Origin: TMED8 sp038125725
Lineage (GTDB): Bacteria; Pseudomonadota; Alphaproteobacteria; Rhodospirillales; Casp-alpha2
Assembly: GCA_038125725.1 (NCBI GenBank)
Contig: JAYPEK010000005.1
Span: 62,001 to 126,000, forward strand
Direction of reading: 5' to 3'
Length of the DNA: 64,000 nt
In this document: positions 34,369-43,293 of the stretch, in pieces
Layout of the letters: the number at the start of each line of letters is the position of its first letter
Numbering within the stretch: the stretch's first letter is position 1
Program-made: the position numbers and the translations under genes
The notes under the pieces: model-generated
The model's database searches: none
What the model was told of the DNA's origin: nothing
Seen by the model: the letters and a program-made list of their open reading frames with translations, nothing else

Positions 34369-35526
34369 ATGACATTAATTACAGATTCAAAACAATTGCA
34401 GCGCTTCTGTGCGCCCCTGCACGAAGCCGAATTCATTACCGTCGATACGGAGTTCATGCGCGAAAAGACGTACTGGCCGCAGCTCTGCCTGGTGCAGGTG
34501 GCGGGCCCGGACGATCATGCCGCCATCGATCCACTCGCCGAAGGGATCGACCTGGAACCGCTCTATGACCTGCTTAGGGATGAGCGCGTAATCAAGGTCT
34601 TCCATGCCGCGCGCCAGGACCTGGAAATCTTCCTGAATGAGATGGACGCCCTGCCCCGCCCCGTCTTCGATACGCAGATTGCGGCGATGGTTTGCGGTTT
34701 CGGCGAATCGGTCGGCTATGACCACCTGATTTCCAAACTCACTAAGGTGCGGCTGGACAAGGGCTCGCGTTTCACCGATTGGTCGCTGCGGCCGTTGAGC
34801 GACCGCCAGATTGAATATGCGCTGGGCGACGTGACGCATCTGCGCGTTGCCTACGAGAAACTGGCGGCGCGGCTGGAGCGGGAAAACCGCAAGGCATGGA
34901 TCGAGGAGGAAATGACCGTCCTCGCCGATCCGAACACCTTTCGCACCGACCCCATGCAAGCCTACCAGCGGATCAAGAGCCGCGGCGGCAAGGGCAAGGG
35001 CCGCTTCCTGGCGGTGCTGCGCGAACTGGCGGCATGGCGCGAACTGGAAGCGCAGCGCCGCGACGTGCCGCGAAACCGGGTGTTGCGAGACGAGACCCTG
35101 GTCGAGATCGCCCACCATGTGCCGAAGTCGCCGGCTGCGCTCGCCAAGTCGCGCGGCCTTGGCGACAAGGCCGCGCACGGTCCGATGGGCAAGCATATCC
35201 TGGAAGCCGTCGAGCGCGGCCTCGACCTGCCGCAATCCGAATGGCCGACGCCACCGGAAAAGCCCGACCTGCCGCGCGGCATCGGGCCGATTTCGGACCT
35301 ACTCAAGGTTTTGCTGAAGAAAGTTTCCGACGACACGCACGTGGCCGGCCGCCTGATCGCCAACAGCGCCGACATCGAGACCATCGCCGGGCTCGGCGAA
35401 GATGCCGACGTGGCGGCGCTCAAAGGCTGGCGACGAAAGATTTTCGGCGACGACGCACTGCGCCTGAGGGCCGGAAAAATCGCACTCGCCGTGGATGGTA
35501 AGACCCTGGTGATTGAGGAACGCTAA
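34369..35526 (+). CDS. rnd: Ribonuclease D
   Basis: A 385-residue 3'-5' exoribonuclease of the DEDDy class that trims tRNA and other stable RNA ends. Exo I: 'FITVDTEFMREKTYW' (Asp26, Glu28). Exo II: 'FHAARQDLEIFLNEM'. Exo III: 'IEYALGDVTHLRVAYEKL' (Tyr and Asp). An HRDC domain follows the exonuclease part ('RVLRDETLVEIAHHVPKSPA'), then a C-terminal helical region. The ATG at 34369 is chosen over a TTG three codons upstream. It converges with ppx and the two stop codons overlap. Confidence 0.95.
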   Translation: MTLITDSKQLQRFCAPLHEAEFITVDTEFMREKTYWPQLCLVQVAGPDDHAAIDPLAEGIDLEPLYDLLRDERVIKVFHAARQDLEIFLNEMDALPRPVFDTQIAAMVCGFGESVGYDHLISKLTKVRLDKGSRFTDWSLRPLSDRQIEYALGDVTHLRVAYEKLAARLERENRKAWIEEEMTVLADPNTFRTDPMQAYQRIKSRGGKGKGRFLAVLRELAAWRELEAQRRDVPRNRVLRDETLVEIAHHVPKSPAALAKSRGLGDKAAHGPMGKHILEAVERGLDLPQSEWPTPPEKPDLPRGIGPISDLLKVLLKKVSDDTHVAGRLIANSADIETIAGLGEDADVAALKGWRRKIFGDDALRLRAGKIALAVDGKTLVIEER

Positions 35527-37043
35527 GCCAGTCGCGCCGACTTACCCAGGCTCTTGGCCAATTGCCGCAGCCGCCGTTCCACGGCCTCGCTGACATAGAT
35601 ATCGCGCCCGCCGTTGCCGTCGTCTGGCAGCACCAGGGCGATTTCGTCGTCACTGACTTCGAACCGGGTGTCGGCCAGCAGGCCATGCGCCGAGCCAGAC
35701 AGATTGTGCGCCAGCCGTAGTGCCAGGCCGACCGATTCGGCAACGGCGATTTCCGAATCCGATAGCAGCGAACGTACCGGCGATACCACTGGGTTCTCGG
35801 CGTTGCCCTTGTAGCGGACGAAGATGGTGATCCCCAGCAGCACCCGGTCATGATGGGTGAGCCCGGCGAACGGCAGCCGCAGCACCCTGAGGAACGCGTG
35901 CTCGGCGCGGTAGTCCGGGTGTTCGGACCAGCCGATATCACTCAGCATGCAGGCGGCCATGCGGATGCGGCTGACGGCGTCGCGGCCGCGCGGGAACAGC
36001 GGCGACATCCAGTCGTAGATTTCCTCGCCGGTGATGGCGAAACGACCCGTCCGTTCGGCCATACGCGCGGCACCGGCGAGCAACGGGTCCTGGCCGCGGA
36101 TCGCCGGCGGGATCATCTCCAGCAACTGTCCCTCGCGCATGCCGAAGCCGGAAAAAACGACCTCGTCGGGTTCGCAAATCTTCAACAGCCCATCGACCAC
36201 CGTCGCGGCGAACGGCAGCGTGCGCTGGCGGCTCGAGGAAATCCCCTGGATCTGGCCAACGCTTTCCGGGCCGATACCGGCGAGAATGCTGCTCAGACGT
36301 CGGGCCTCGCCGCGTCTCAGGGTGTAGCCGTCGATGACGTGCAGCGGGTAGTTCATCTGTTCGATGAACACCCGCGCCAGCGCCCGGCACGAACCGCCGG
36401 CCAGGAACAGCGTGCGGCCCTGCATTTCCGATAGCCAGGGCATGTCCTTCAGGTGCGAGGCGACCAGCTTGCGCGCCGCCTTCATTGAGCCGCCCGAGGC
36501 TTCCATCAGCCGCAAGTGCCCAAGCGGCAGGGTACCGCTGTGGCCGAAGCCGCCCATGGACAGTTCCTGGAAATCGACGCTGCCGCCGCCGAGATCGGCC
36601 AACAGGCCGTCAGCCTCGGCGTTGCCGCTGAGCGCCCCGATGGCCGAGAGCCGCGCTTCTTCGTGGCCGGTGACGACGCGGACGGGCACGCCGAAAATAT
36701 CATCCACCTTGGCGACGAAATCCGGTCCGTCCGCCGCCTCGCGCACCGCCGCCGTGGCGACCAGCGCCAGACGCTCGACCCCCATGGTCCGCGACAGCAG
36801 GTTGAAACGCCGAAGACTGCGAAGCGCCTCCTTGACGCCGGCGGGATAGAGCTTGCCGGTTTCGGCCATGCCACGAACCAGGCCGCACTCCGCCTTTTCG
36901 TTGAAGATCGGGATCGGCAGCCGGGTCGGCGCGTCATAGACCACCAGACGCACCGTGTTGGAGCCGATGTCGACAACCCCGACACGGCCCGGACCCGGCG
37001 CCGACAAGTCCGGCATGATGGTGGCGGCGCTTTCAGGTGCCAT
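35523..37043 (-). CDS. ppx: Exopolyphosphatase (Ppx/GppA family)
   Basis: A 506-residue enzyme of the actin-like ATPase fold that removes phosphate from polyphosphate (or pppGpp). Motifs: phosphate-1 'VGVVDIGSNTVRLVVYD' (about 22-38), 'ALVATAAVREAADGPDFVAK' and phosphate-2 'DGLLADLGGGSVDFQELSMG', with a longer helical HD-like C-terminal domain ('HHDRVLLGITIFVRYKG', about 370-500). The N-terminus has several candidate starts; the ATG at 37043 is used, and the Met before 'PDLSAPGPG' is an alternative. It converges with rnd. An SDR gene lies upstream in the same orientation. Confidence 0.92.
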   Translation of the reverse strand: MAPESAATIMPDLSAPGPGRVGVVDIGSNTVRLVVYDAPTRLPIPIFNEKAECGLVRGMAETGKLYPAGVKEALRSLRRFNLLSRTMGVERLALVATAAVREAADGPDFVAKVDDIFGVPVRVVTGHEEARLSAIGALSGNAEADGLLADLGGGSVDFQELSMGGFGHSGTLPLGHLRLMEASGGSMKAARKLVASHLKDMPWLSEMQGRTLFLAGGSCRALARVFIEQMNYPLHVIDGYTLRRGEARRLSSILAGIGPESVGQIQGISSSRQRTLPFAATVVDGLLKICEPDEVVFSGFGMREGQLLEMIPPAIRGQDPLLAGAARMAERTGRFAITGEEIYDWMSPLFPRGRDAVSRIRMAACMLSDIGWSEHPDYRAEHAFLRVLRLPFAGLTHHDRVLLGITIFVRYKGNAENPVVSPVRSLLSDSEIAVAESVGLALRLAHNLSGSAHGLLADTRFEVSDDEIALVLPDDGNGGRDIYVSEAVERRLRQLAKSLGKSARLA

Positions 37044-37155
37044 GTGTGGCCCTTGTCCCGAACAGTCCATTTTCTGCCCGGATGATAGCCGCCATTGGCG
37101 GCAGAGTCATGACACCCGGCACCGAAATCCGCTCAAATTCGGGCGTAATTTCCGA

Positions 37156-37935
37156 TCAGAGCGTGCCCCGGTAGGCACCGCCATCCATCAGGAAGTTCTG
37201 GCCCGTCATGAATCCCGCCTGGGCGGAACAAATGAAGGCGCACATGTCGCCGAATTCCTCGGATGTGCCGAATCGGCCGGCCGGATTCTGCGCCGCGCGC
37301 TTAGCCTTGGCTTCCTCGACGCTGATCCCTTCCTTGTCCGCATGGGCCTTGAAGTTGGAGCGCAGCCGGTCGGTGTCGAACGGCCCCGGCAGCAAGTTGT
37401 TGATGGTGACGTTGTGCTTCACGGTTTCCCGCGCAACGCCGGCGACGAAACCGGTCAAGCCGGCGCGCGCACCGTTGGAAAGGCCCAGAATGTCGATCGG
37501 CGACTTCACCGCGCCCGAGGTGATATTGACGATGCGCCCGAACTTGCGCTCGATCATCTTGTCCACCGTCGCCTTGATCAGGAAGATCGGCGTCAACATG
37601 TTTGAATCGAGCGCGCTGATCCACTCGTCACGGCCCCAGTCACGGAAATCGCCCGGCGGCGGGCCGCCGGCGTTGTTGACCAGGATGTCCGGGTCCGGAC
37701 AGGCGTCGAGAACCGCCTGGCGGCCGGCCTCGGTGGTGATGTCGCAGGCGATGGCGGTGACCGCGCCGCCGCCGAGCGCGCGGATCGCCTCGGCGGTTTC
37801 GTTCAACGGCCCTTCCGAACGCGCGCAGATGGTGATGTCGACCCCTTCGCGCGCGAGCGATTCGGCGCATCCGCGCCCCAAGCCCTTGCTCGCGGCACAA
37901 ACGATGGCTTTCTTGCCGGCAATTCCCAAATCCAT
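37156..37935 (-). CDS. SDR family oxidoreductase
   Basis: A 259-residue short-chain dehydrogenase with 'KAIVCAASKGLGRGCAESLA' (variant Gly-rich loop with Ser-Lys), 'ICARSEGP' (Arg-Ser favours NADP), 'ILVNNAGGPPPGDFRDWGRD' with the NNAG motif, and the catalytic residues in 'NITSGAVKSPIDILGLSNGA', where the usual Tyr of YxxxK is replaced around 'LGLSNGARAGL'. This group (GGPPPGxF) is common as '3-oxoacyl-ACP reductase-like' proteins with an atypical active site. Activity is therefore uncertain. Upstream of it is hdaA on the same strand (57 bases). Confidence 0.85.
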   Translation of the reverse strand: MDLGIAGKKAIVCAASKGLGRGCAESLAREGVDITICARSEGPLNETAEAIRALGGGAVTAIACDITTEAGRQAVLDACPDPDILVNNAGGPPPGDFRDWGRDEWISALDSNMLTPIFLIKATVDKMIERKFGRIVNITSGAVKSPIDILGLSNGARAGLTGFVAGVARETVKHNVTINNLLPGPFDTDRLRSNFKAHADKEGISVEEAKAKRAAQNPAGRFGTSEEFGDMCAFICSAQAGFMTGQNFLMDGGAYRGTL

Positions 37936-37992
37936 GATCCGTTTTCCTCCTCCGTTGGGTTGATTGGATAGTGTTGGAGCCGCCGGGTCCGG

Positions 37993-38658
37993 TCAACCGT
38001 CTCCGAGCACGCGGCGCGCCAATGGGATGGTGATTTCGCGCCGCTCGGCCAAGGCCTGCCGGTCCAGGCGCGCGACCAATTCACCGGCGGCGGCGAACGA
38101 TCGTTCCATGCGCGGCAACACGTAATCCACCACCGACGCCGAGACCTTGAGTTGGCGGTCGGTCAGCAGTTTCACCAGCACCGCCGCCAGAAGGCCATCG
38201 TCGGGCGCCTCGATCTCGGCGACGCTGGCGGCATTGAGGCGCGAACGGAGGTCCGGCAGCGAGACGTTCCAGCGCGACGGCGGCTCACGGTCAATCAACA
38301 GCAAGCTGCCGCCGCTCTCCGCCACCGCATTGTAGAAATGCAGCAATCGCTCCTCACCATGAAGGGCCAGTGCATTCCTGGCGCCGTCGACGATCCAGGC
38401 CGCTGCCAAAGCCTCGCCCGGCACGGGCTCCGCCCCGAGATCAGCCTGCCTGGCGCCACTGGCGTCGCCGAACACGGCCGCCAGGTGGGTCTTGCCGCTG
38501 CCTTCCGGCCCGTGCACGCAAAGCGCCGGGCCCGGCCAATCAGGCCAGCGGTCGATCCACTCCACCGCCCGGCGGTTCGGTTCGGCGACAAGGAAGTCCT
38601 CGCCGCTGAGCGCCGAACGGTGCTCGAACTCGAGAATCAGTTGCTCAGGTCCGGTCAA
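37993..38658 (-). CDS. hdaA: DnaA-related regulatory protein HdaA
   Basis: A 221-residue AAA+ protein homologous to DnaA domains III. HdaA/Hda, with the beta clamp, stimulates ATP hydrolysis by DnaA and limits re-initiation. The N-terminal 'TGPEQLILEFEHRSALSGED' contains the QLxLxF-type clamp-binding motif expected of Hda. The Walker A motif is 'GPEGSGKTHLA', sensor elements follow ('LLLIDREPP' in the Walker B place, lacking the classic second acid), and the lid ends 'DRQALAERREITIPLARRVL'. The best start is a TTG at 38658, whose last two bases lie inside the TGA stop of the AI-2E gene (TTGA overlap); no ATG is nearby. Last gene of the DUF2066-phosphatidyltransferase-AI-2E-hdaA operon. Confidence 0.87.
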   Translation of the reverse strand: MTGPEQLILEFEHRSALSGEDFLVAEPNRRAVEWIDRWPDWPGPALCVHGPEGSGKTHLAAVFGDASGARQADLGAEPVPGEALAAAWIVDGARNALALHGEERLLHFYNAVAESGGSLLLIDREPPSRWNVSLPDLRSRLNAASVAEIEAPDDGLLAAVLVKLLTDRQLKVSASVVDYVLPRMERSFAAAGELVARLDRQALAERREITIPLARRVLGDG

Positions 38659-39725
38659 TTTTCCGCGTCCGCACCACCGTCGTAGAGCGGGCTTTTCAGG
38701 TAGCGGCCGATGGCGAAGCGCAACAACACGCCTATCACCGCCGCCATCGGCACCGCCAGCAGGATGCCGGTAAACCCAAACAAGGCGCCGCCGGCCATCA
38801 GGGCGAAAATGATCCACACCGGGTGTAGCCCAACCCGGTCGCCGACCATGCGCGGCGTCAGTACGTAGCTCTCCATCGTCTGGCCGAACAGGAAGATACC
38901 GACGACGATGGCGATGGGCAGCCAGTCGGAGAACTGGAACAGCGCGATGCCGGTGCCAACAACCAATCCCGTGGCCGCGCCCAAATACGGAATGAACGAG
39001 ATGAACCCGGCGCCGAGCCCGACCAGCAGCCCCGATTTCAACCCCACCGCCGTCAGTCCGACGGCGTAGATGATGCTGAGCGCCAGGCAGACGCTGGCCT
39101 GGCCGCGCACGAAGGCGGCGAGCGTTGTATCGATCGCGCCCAATTGTTCGCGGATGGTCTCGCGCGAGCCGCGCGGCAACCAGCTATCGATCTTTGCGGT
39201 GATCAGGTCCCAGTCGCGCAGCAGGTAGAAGGCCACCACCGGCGTCACCACCAGCAGCGATATGAGGTTGAACAGCGCCAGGCCGCCGCTCCAGATATCG
39301 CCGATCAATGACGTGATCCAGCGCGCCGCCCGACCGGCAAAATCGCCTACGGAATTCCTGATTTCGGCCAGGGCATCGGGCGGCAGGCCGGCGATCAGAT
39401 CACGCAGCGTCGGTTCGATGGCCGACCTGGCGGCCTCGACCATGCCCGGCAGCAAATGCATCAATTCCAGCACCTGCCCGTGCAGGAGCGGGAACAGCAA
39501 TGTCAGGATACCCACCGCGACGACGAAGAAAGTGAGCAAGATCAGCGCCGTGGCGATGCCGCGCGGCACCCGACGCTCTTCCAACCGGTCGGCCACCGGA
39601 TCCAGGAAATAGGCCGTCAGCATACCGGCCACGAACGGCAGCAGGATGCTGCTCAAGAGATGCACGAGAACGGCGCAGACGATGAGCCCGCCGATCCAGA
39701 ACAGCGCGCGCCGCTCAACGCTCAT
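38655..39725 (-). CDS. AI-2E family transporter (PerM-like)
   Basis: A 356-residue inner-membrane protein of the AI-2 exporter family. It has an N-terminal hydrophobic pair ('ALFWIGGLIVCAVLVHLLSS'), 'MLTAYFLDPVADRLEERRVP' (the conserved DPxxxxLxxRxxPR motif), a soluble mid-loop (about residues 85-145) and C-terminal helices with 'GLGAGFISFIPYLGAATGLV'. Despite the name, most members have no proven quorum-sensing substrate. It overlaps the phosphatidyltransferase stop by 4 bases (ATGA) and hdaA by 4 bases, so it is translationally coupled to both. Confidence 0.9.
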   Translation of the reverse strand: MSVERRALFWIGGLIVCAVLVHLLSSILLPFVAGMLTAYFLDPVADRLEERRVPRGIATALILLTFFVVAVGILTLLFPLLHGQVLELMHLLPGMVEAARSAIEPTLRDLIAGLPPDALAEIRNSVGDFAGRAARWITSLIGDIWSGGLALFNLISLLVVTPVVAFYLLRDWDLITAKIDSWLPRGSRETIREQLGAIDTTLAAFVRGQASVCLALSIIYAVGLTAVGLKSGLLVGLGAGFISFIPYLGAATGLVVGTGIALFQFSDWLPIAIVVGIFLFGQTMESYVLTPRMVGDRVGLHPVWIIFALMAGGALFGFTGILLAVPMAAVIGVLLRFAIGRYLKSPLYDGGADAEN

Positions 39726-40288
39726 GGGCGCGCCTCCGGCGGACCGTCGGTCACCTCCATTTCCGATGCCAGCCGCGTCCAGCCGACCACGTAGGCAAAC
39801 CCCGACGCCAAGGTGGTGGCCGCGACCACGTAGACCAGGATCTGGCGCACCGCCATGTCATCGAGACCGAAAGCGGCACTGCCGAGCACCACGACCGCGA
39901 GCGATAGCTGCGCCGTCGTATTGAGCTTGGAAATCATCAGCGGCTTCATGGTCAGGCTTTGCGTCAGGGTATGGAACAGGAGCGCGCCGCCGACGATCAG
40001 CGCGTCGCGGAACACCACCATGATAACCAACCAAACCGGCAGGTAGCCCTGATGCCCAAGCGCCACGTAGACGCAAACCAACAGCGCTTTATCCGCAATG
40101 GGGTCGAGAAACCCGCCCAGCACCGTGACCATGCGGAAACGTTTGGCGATGATGCCGTCGATGGCATCGCTCAGGGCCGCCGCCAGCGACACCCAGAAGG
40201 CTGCCGCCATCCGGTCGACCAGAATCAGCCAGACCACGATCGGCACGCAGAACAGCCGCGCCAGGGTAATCGAATTGGGTAGGTTCAC
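39722..40288 (-). CDS. CDP-alcohol phosphatidyltransferase (PgsA-like)
   Basis: A 188-residue membrane enzyme of the CDP-alcohol phosphatidyltransferase family. The N-terminus 'NLPNSITLARLFCVPIVVWL' is PgsA-like, and the catalytic motif DG-x2-AR-x8-G-x3-D-x3-D is represented as 'SDAIDGIIAKRFRMVTVLGG' followed by 'FLDPIADKAL'. The second residue of the AR pair is Lys rather than Arg, a small deviation. It makes a phospholipid, probably phosphatidylglycerophosphate or a related lipid. GTG 40288 is used as start with a TGGGGGTG site upstream; GTG 40294 is an alternative. It is coupled to the AI-2E gene. Confidence 0.88.
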   Translation of the reverse strand: MNLPNSITLARLFCVPIVVWLILVDRMAAAFWVSLAAALSDAIDGIIAKRFRMVTVLGGFLDPIADKALLVCVYVALGHQGYLPVWLVIMVVFRDALIVGGALLFHTLTQSLTMKPLMISKLNTTAQLSLAVVVLGSAAFGLDDMAVRQILVYVVAATTLASGFAYVVGWTRLASEMEVTDGPPEARP

Positions 40289-40304
40289 GGCCACCCCCAG
40301 GCCC

Positions 40305-41432
40305 TCACTGCTGCCGCCCGGGTAACGCCCCGGCCGGATAGAGCACCCATTCGCTCTCCTCGCGCACCAAGGCGAGATCGGACTGGCCAAGCGCCGTTTG
40401 CAACTGTGCCGTGGCGCCGACGTAGTGCAGGTTCACCCGCACCTCGTCCAGGGACATCAGCACCGGTTCGACCCGGCGCACCACCGCGACACCGGCCAGG
40501 CGCTTGCGCACGTCGACCCAATCGCCGAGCCCGGTGATCGGGACCGTGATCGCCGTCACCCCCGCCTCGCCGCCGACCAGGAGGTTTTCGCGCTTCCACG
40601 AATCCTCCAACTGATCGGCAATGCCATTGGTGGCGCGGATCAGAAGGTCTTCTGTGCTCTCGTCCTGCTCCTGCTCGACTGCCAGAAGATGCGTTTCCGG
40701 TTCATGCTGCGGGCTGAAGCGGGTCATGGACACATCGACGCGTTGCCCGGAAGCACCGGGAATCAACCCGACACGAGCATAAGCAACGACGGTGTCGCCG
40801 GCGCGGTAGCGCTCCGCCAGTTTGCCCAGCGCCGCGACCTCGCCGCGCACCGCCTGCTGCACCGAAAGCGCATTGATATCGCCGAGATCGCCCAGCGGCA
40901 GCACCAGCCGCACCAAGCCGCCGCCCGACTGGCGCTGGTTCCAGGCGTCGCGCCAGGGATTGGGGTCTTCCCACAACACCAGGCCGCTCGCCGGTTGGTA
41001 GACCGGCAAAATCAGTACCGGCTTGCTCGGTGTTTCCGCGAACTGCACACCGGCATCGCGCAACAACTCCCGCACTTCTTCCGGCTTGAAGCGGAAATGC
41101 AGCCGCGCCAGATACCTGACGGCGGAGGTTTTTTCGCCGGAAACGGCGAAATCGCTCACGTATGGCGAGATTTCACCGGGGCCGAATTGCGGCAGGCGGT
41201 CGTGATCCTCGCTCAGCGTCAGGCGTTCGAGAAGGCGGCGGAACGCCGTCGCCTCGCCGTCGGCCAGCGCTGCCTCGCGTGCCGCCGCGGCGGTCTTGGC
41301 GGTGACGTCCACGGCCACGTCCCGGACCTCGAAAACGTTCGCGCGGGCGTTGAAACAGAACACCAAAACGGCGACCGACAGGGCATATGACAGGGCCTTG
41401 GCCACCATTCGGAGCGGTCGTCTCGCGGTCAT
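40305..41432 (-). CDS. DUF2066 domain protein, exported
   Basis: A 375-residue protein. It has an N-terminal signal peptide ('MTARRPLRMVAKALSYALSV', hydrophobic core to about residue 30, cleavage near 'ARANVFEV') and a mature part matching DUF2066: 'EVRDVAVDVTAKTAAAAREA', 'ALADGEATAFRRLLERLTLS', 'KPVLILPVYQPASGLVLWED'. The family has no proven activity. It is the first gene of the operon with the phosphatidyltransferase, AI-2E transporter and hdaA, an arrangement found in other alphaproteobacteria. It is divergent from purM, which begins about 90 bases away. Confidence 0.87.
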   Translation of the reverse strand: MTARRPLRMVAKALSYALSVAVLVFCFNARANVFEVRDVAVDVTAKTAAAAREAALADGEATAFRRLLERLTLSEDHDRLPQFGPGEISPYVSDFAVSGEKTSAVRYLARLHFRFKPEEVRELLRDAGVQFAETPSKPVLILPVYQPASGLVLWEDPNPWRDAWNQRQSGGGLVRLVLPLGDLGDINALSVQQAVRGEVAALGKLAERYRAGDTVVAYARVGLIPGASGQRVDVSMTRFSPQHEPETHLLAVEQEQDESTEDLLIRATNGIADQLEDSWKRENLLVGGEAGVTAITVPITGLGDWVDVRKRLAGVAVVRRVEPVLMSLDEVRVNLHYVGATAQLQTALGQSDLALVREESEWVLYPAGALPGRQQ

Positions 41433-41509
41433 TGCAAAGCCCTTGTGTTGGTTTATGTTCAAACGCGTGGTCGCGCCCCGGTCGGGCGTTAATCTAACAA
41501 GACCCTGGC

Positions 41510-41514
41510 GGAGG
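41510..41514 (+). promoter_or_regulatory. Ribosome-binding site deciding the purM start
   Basis: GGAGG lies 8 bases before the in-frame ATA at 41523. No ATG, GTG or TTG in the purM frame occurs between the upstream in-frame stop (41490) and GTG 41610, which is too far downstream to give a whole protein. The site therefore points to ATA as start codon. Confidence 0.6.
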
Positions 41515-41522
41515 AAAAAGCG

Positions 41523-42617
41523 ATAAGCGCCCCACCTGAAAATCATGGCAAGAACGTTGGCCTCAGCTACAAAAGCGCCGGCGTCGACATTGACGCGGGC
41601 AATGCCCTGGTGGATGCCATCGGCCCGCTCGCCAAAGCCACCCGACGCAGCGGTGTAGCATCCGATTTGGGCGGTTTCGGGGCACTGTTCGACTTGAAGG
41701 CGGCGGGCTTCAACGACCCCATCCTGGTCGCCGGCACCGACGGCGTCGGCACCAAGCTGATGGTCGCCATCGCCGCCGGTCGCCATGACACCGTTGGTAT
41801 CGACCTCGTTGCCATGTGCGCCAATGACCTCGTCGTACAAGGCGCCGAACCACTCTTGTTCTTGGACTATTTCGCCACCGGCAAGCTTTCCGTCGAAGCC
41901 GGACGCGACGTGGTCGCCGGCATCGCCGAGGGTTGCAAGCGCGCGGGCTGCGCGCTGATCGGCGGCGAAACGGCTGAAATGCCAGGCATGTACGGTGACG
42001 GCGACTACGATCTCGCCGGGTTCTGCGTTGGCGCCGTGGAACGCGACCAGGTGCTCACGGGAAGCGACGTCGCCCCCGGCGACGTGATCCTGGGCCTGGC
42101 CTCGGATGGGGTGCATTCCAACGGCTTTTCCCTGGTCCGTATGGTCGCCGACACGGCCGGTATCGACTATGCCGATGCGGCTCCCTTCGCGCCTGAAACG
42201 ACCCTTGGCGAGGTGTTGTTGCAACCGACGCGTATTTACGTGAAATCGACGCTCGCCGCGATCCGTGCCGGCGGCGTGCACGCACTGGCTCACATTACCG
42301 GCGGCGGACTGCCGGAAAACCTGCCGCGGGTCTTGCCCGAAGGCGCCGCCGCGCGCATCGATGGCGCCAGTTGGGCTGCACCGGACGTGTTCCGCTGGCT
42401 GAAACAGGCCGGCAATGTCGCCACGCCTGAAATGTACCGGACCTTCAATTGCGGCATCGGCATGGTCGTTGTGGTGGCCGCCGACCGTGCCGAAGCATTG
42501 AGCCAGATCATGTCTGAGATGGGCGAGACCGTGCAGGTTCTGGGCAAAATCGCCGAACGTGGCGAAGACGAACCCGCCGTGCACATCGACAATCCGGAGG
42601 CGCCGTTCCAGGCATGA
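41523..42617 (+). CDS. purM: Phosphoribosylformylglycinamidine cyclo-ligase, apparent AUA start
   Basis: A 364-residue enzyme (AIR synthetase) of purine synthesis that closes the imidazole ring. Motifs: 'LSYKSAGVDIDAGNALVDAI' (family N-terminus), 'GGFGALFDLKAAG', 'VAGTDGVGTKLMVAIAAGRH' (phosphate/metal-binding), 'GCALIGGETAEMPGMYGDGD' and 'HITGGGLPENLPRVLP'. The family N-terminus lies upstream of the first GTG (41610) and is encoded by a frame whose only start-like codon with a ribosome-binding site is ATA 41523. A start there would give 'MSAPPENHGKNVGLSYKSAG', which fits the family length. CTG 41505 is an unlikely alternative. The gene overlaps purN by 4 bases and is divergent from DUF2066. 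Confidence 0.9.
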   Translation: MSAPPENHGKNVGLSYKSAGVDIDAGNALVDAIGPLAKATRRSGVASDLGGFGALFDLKAAGFNDPILVAGTDGVGTKLMVAIAAGRHDTVGIDLVAMCANDLVVQGAEPLLFLDYFATGKLSVEAGRDVVAGIAEGCKRAGCALIGGETAEMPGMYGDGDYDLAGFCVGAVERDQVLTGSDVAPGDVILGLASDGVHSNGFSLVRMVADTAGIDYADAAPFAPETTLGEVLLQPTRIYVKSTLAAIRAGGVHALAHITGGGLPENLPRVLPEGAAARIDGASWAAPDVFRWLKQAGNVATPEMYRTFNCGIGMVVVVAADRAEALSQIMSEMGETVQVLGKIAERGEDEPAVHIDNPEAPFQA

Positions 42618-43285
42618 GCAAGAAACTCCGCATTGGCGTGTTGATTTCCGGCCGGGGCTCCAACCTGCAGGCGCTGATCAAGGCCTGCGAGGTCTTCGAT
42701 TTCCCGGCCGAGATCGTCACCGTCATCTCAAACCGCCATGACGCCCAGGGCCTGGAACGCGCGCGGCGCGCCGATATCCCCTGCGTCGTGGTCGATCACC
42801 GCGATTTTCACGGCAACCGTGCCGCCTTCGATTCCCAGATGACCTGGGCGCTCGAGGACGCCAAAGTGGACCTCGTCTGTCTGGCAGGTTTCATGCGGCT
42901 TCTGTCGGAGACCTTCGTCGAGCACTGGTGGGACCGGCTGATCAACATCCACCCCTCTTTGCTGCCGGCATTCAAGGGGCTCGACGTGCAGAAGCGCGCC
43001 ATCGAGTCGGGGGCGCGCTTTTCCGGCTGCACCGTCCATTACGTTCGACATGAAATGGACGAAGGTCCGATCATCATTCAGGCGGCGGTCCCCATTCACA
43101 ACGCCGACACGCCCGACGACCTGGCCAAGCGGATTCTCGTCCAGGAACATCGGATCTATCCGCTGGCGGTGCGCTGGATCGCCGAAGGGCGGGTCCGGAT
43201 GGAAGGTCCGCGCGTCATCGTTTCCGGCTATGGCCCGCCGGAAGCCGCAATGCTCAATCCGTCACCGAAACCGCCGGAAAAATAG
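42614..43285 (+). CDS. purN: Phosphoribosylglycinamide formyltransferase
   Basis: A 223-residue GAR transformylase that adds a formyl group from 10-formyltetrahydrofolate. It begins 'KLRIGVLISGRGSNLQALIK'. The catalytic region has 'LAGFMRLLSETFVEHWWDRL' and 'INIHPSLLPAFKGLDVQKRA' (Asn-x-His), with the Asp in 'VHYVRHEMDEGPIIIQAAVP'. It is translationally coupled to purM (ATGA at 42614-42617). A bidirectional terminator follows the stop. Confidence 0.97.
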   Translation: MSKKLRIGVLISGRGSNLQALIKACEVFDFPAEIVTVISNRHDAQGLERARRADIPCVVVDHRDFHGNRAAFDSQMTWALEDAKVDLVCLAGFMRLLSETFVEHWWDRLINIHPSLLPAFKGLDVQKRAIESGARFSGCTVHYVRHEMDEGPIIIQAAVPIHNADTPDDLAKRILVQEHRIYPLAVRWIAEGRVRMEGPRVIVSGYGPPEAAMLNPSPKPPEK

Positions 43286-43293
43286 AGTGAAAT

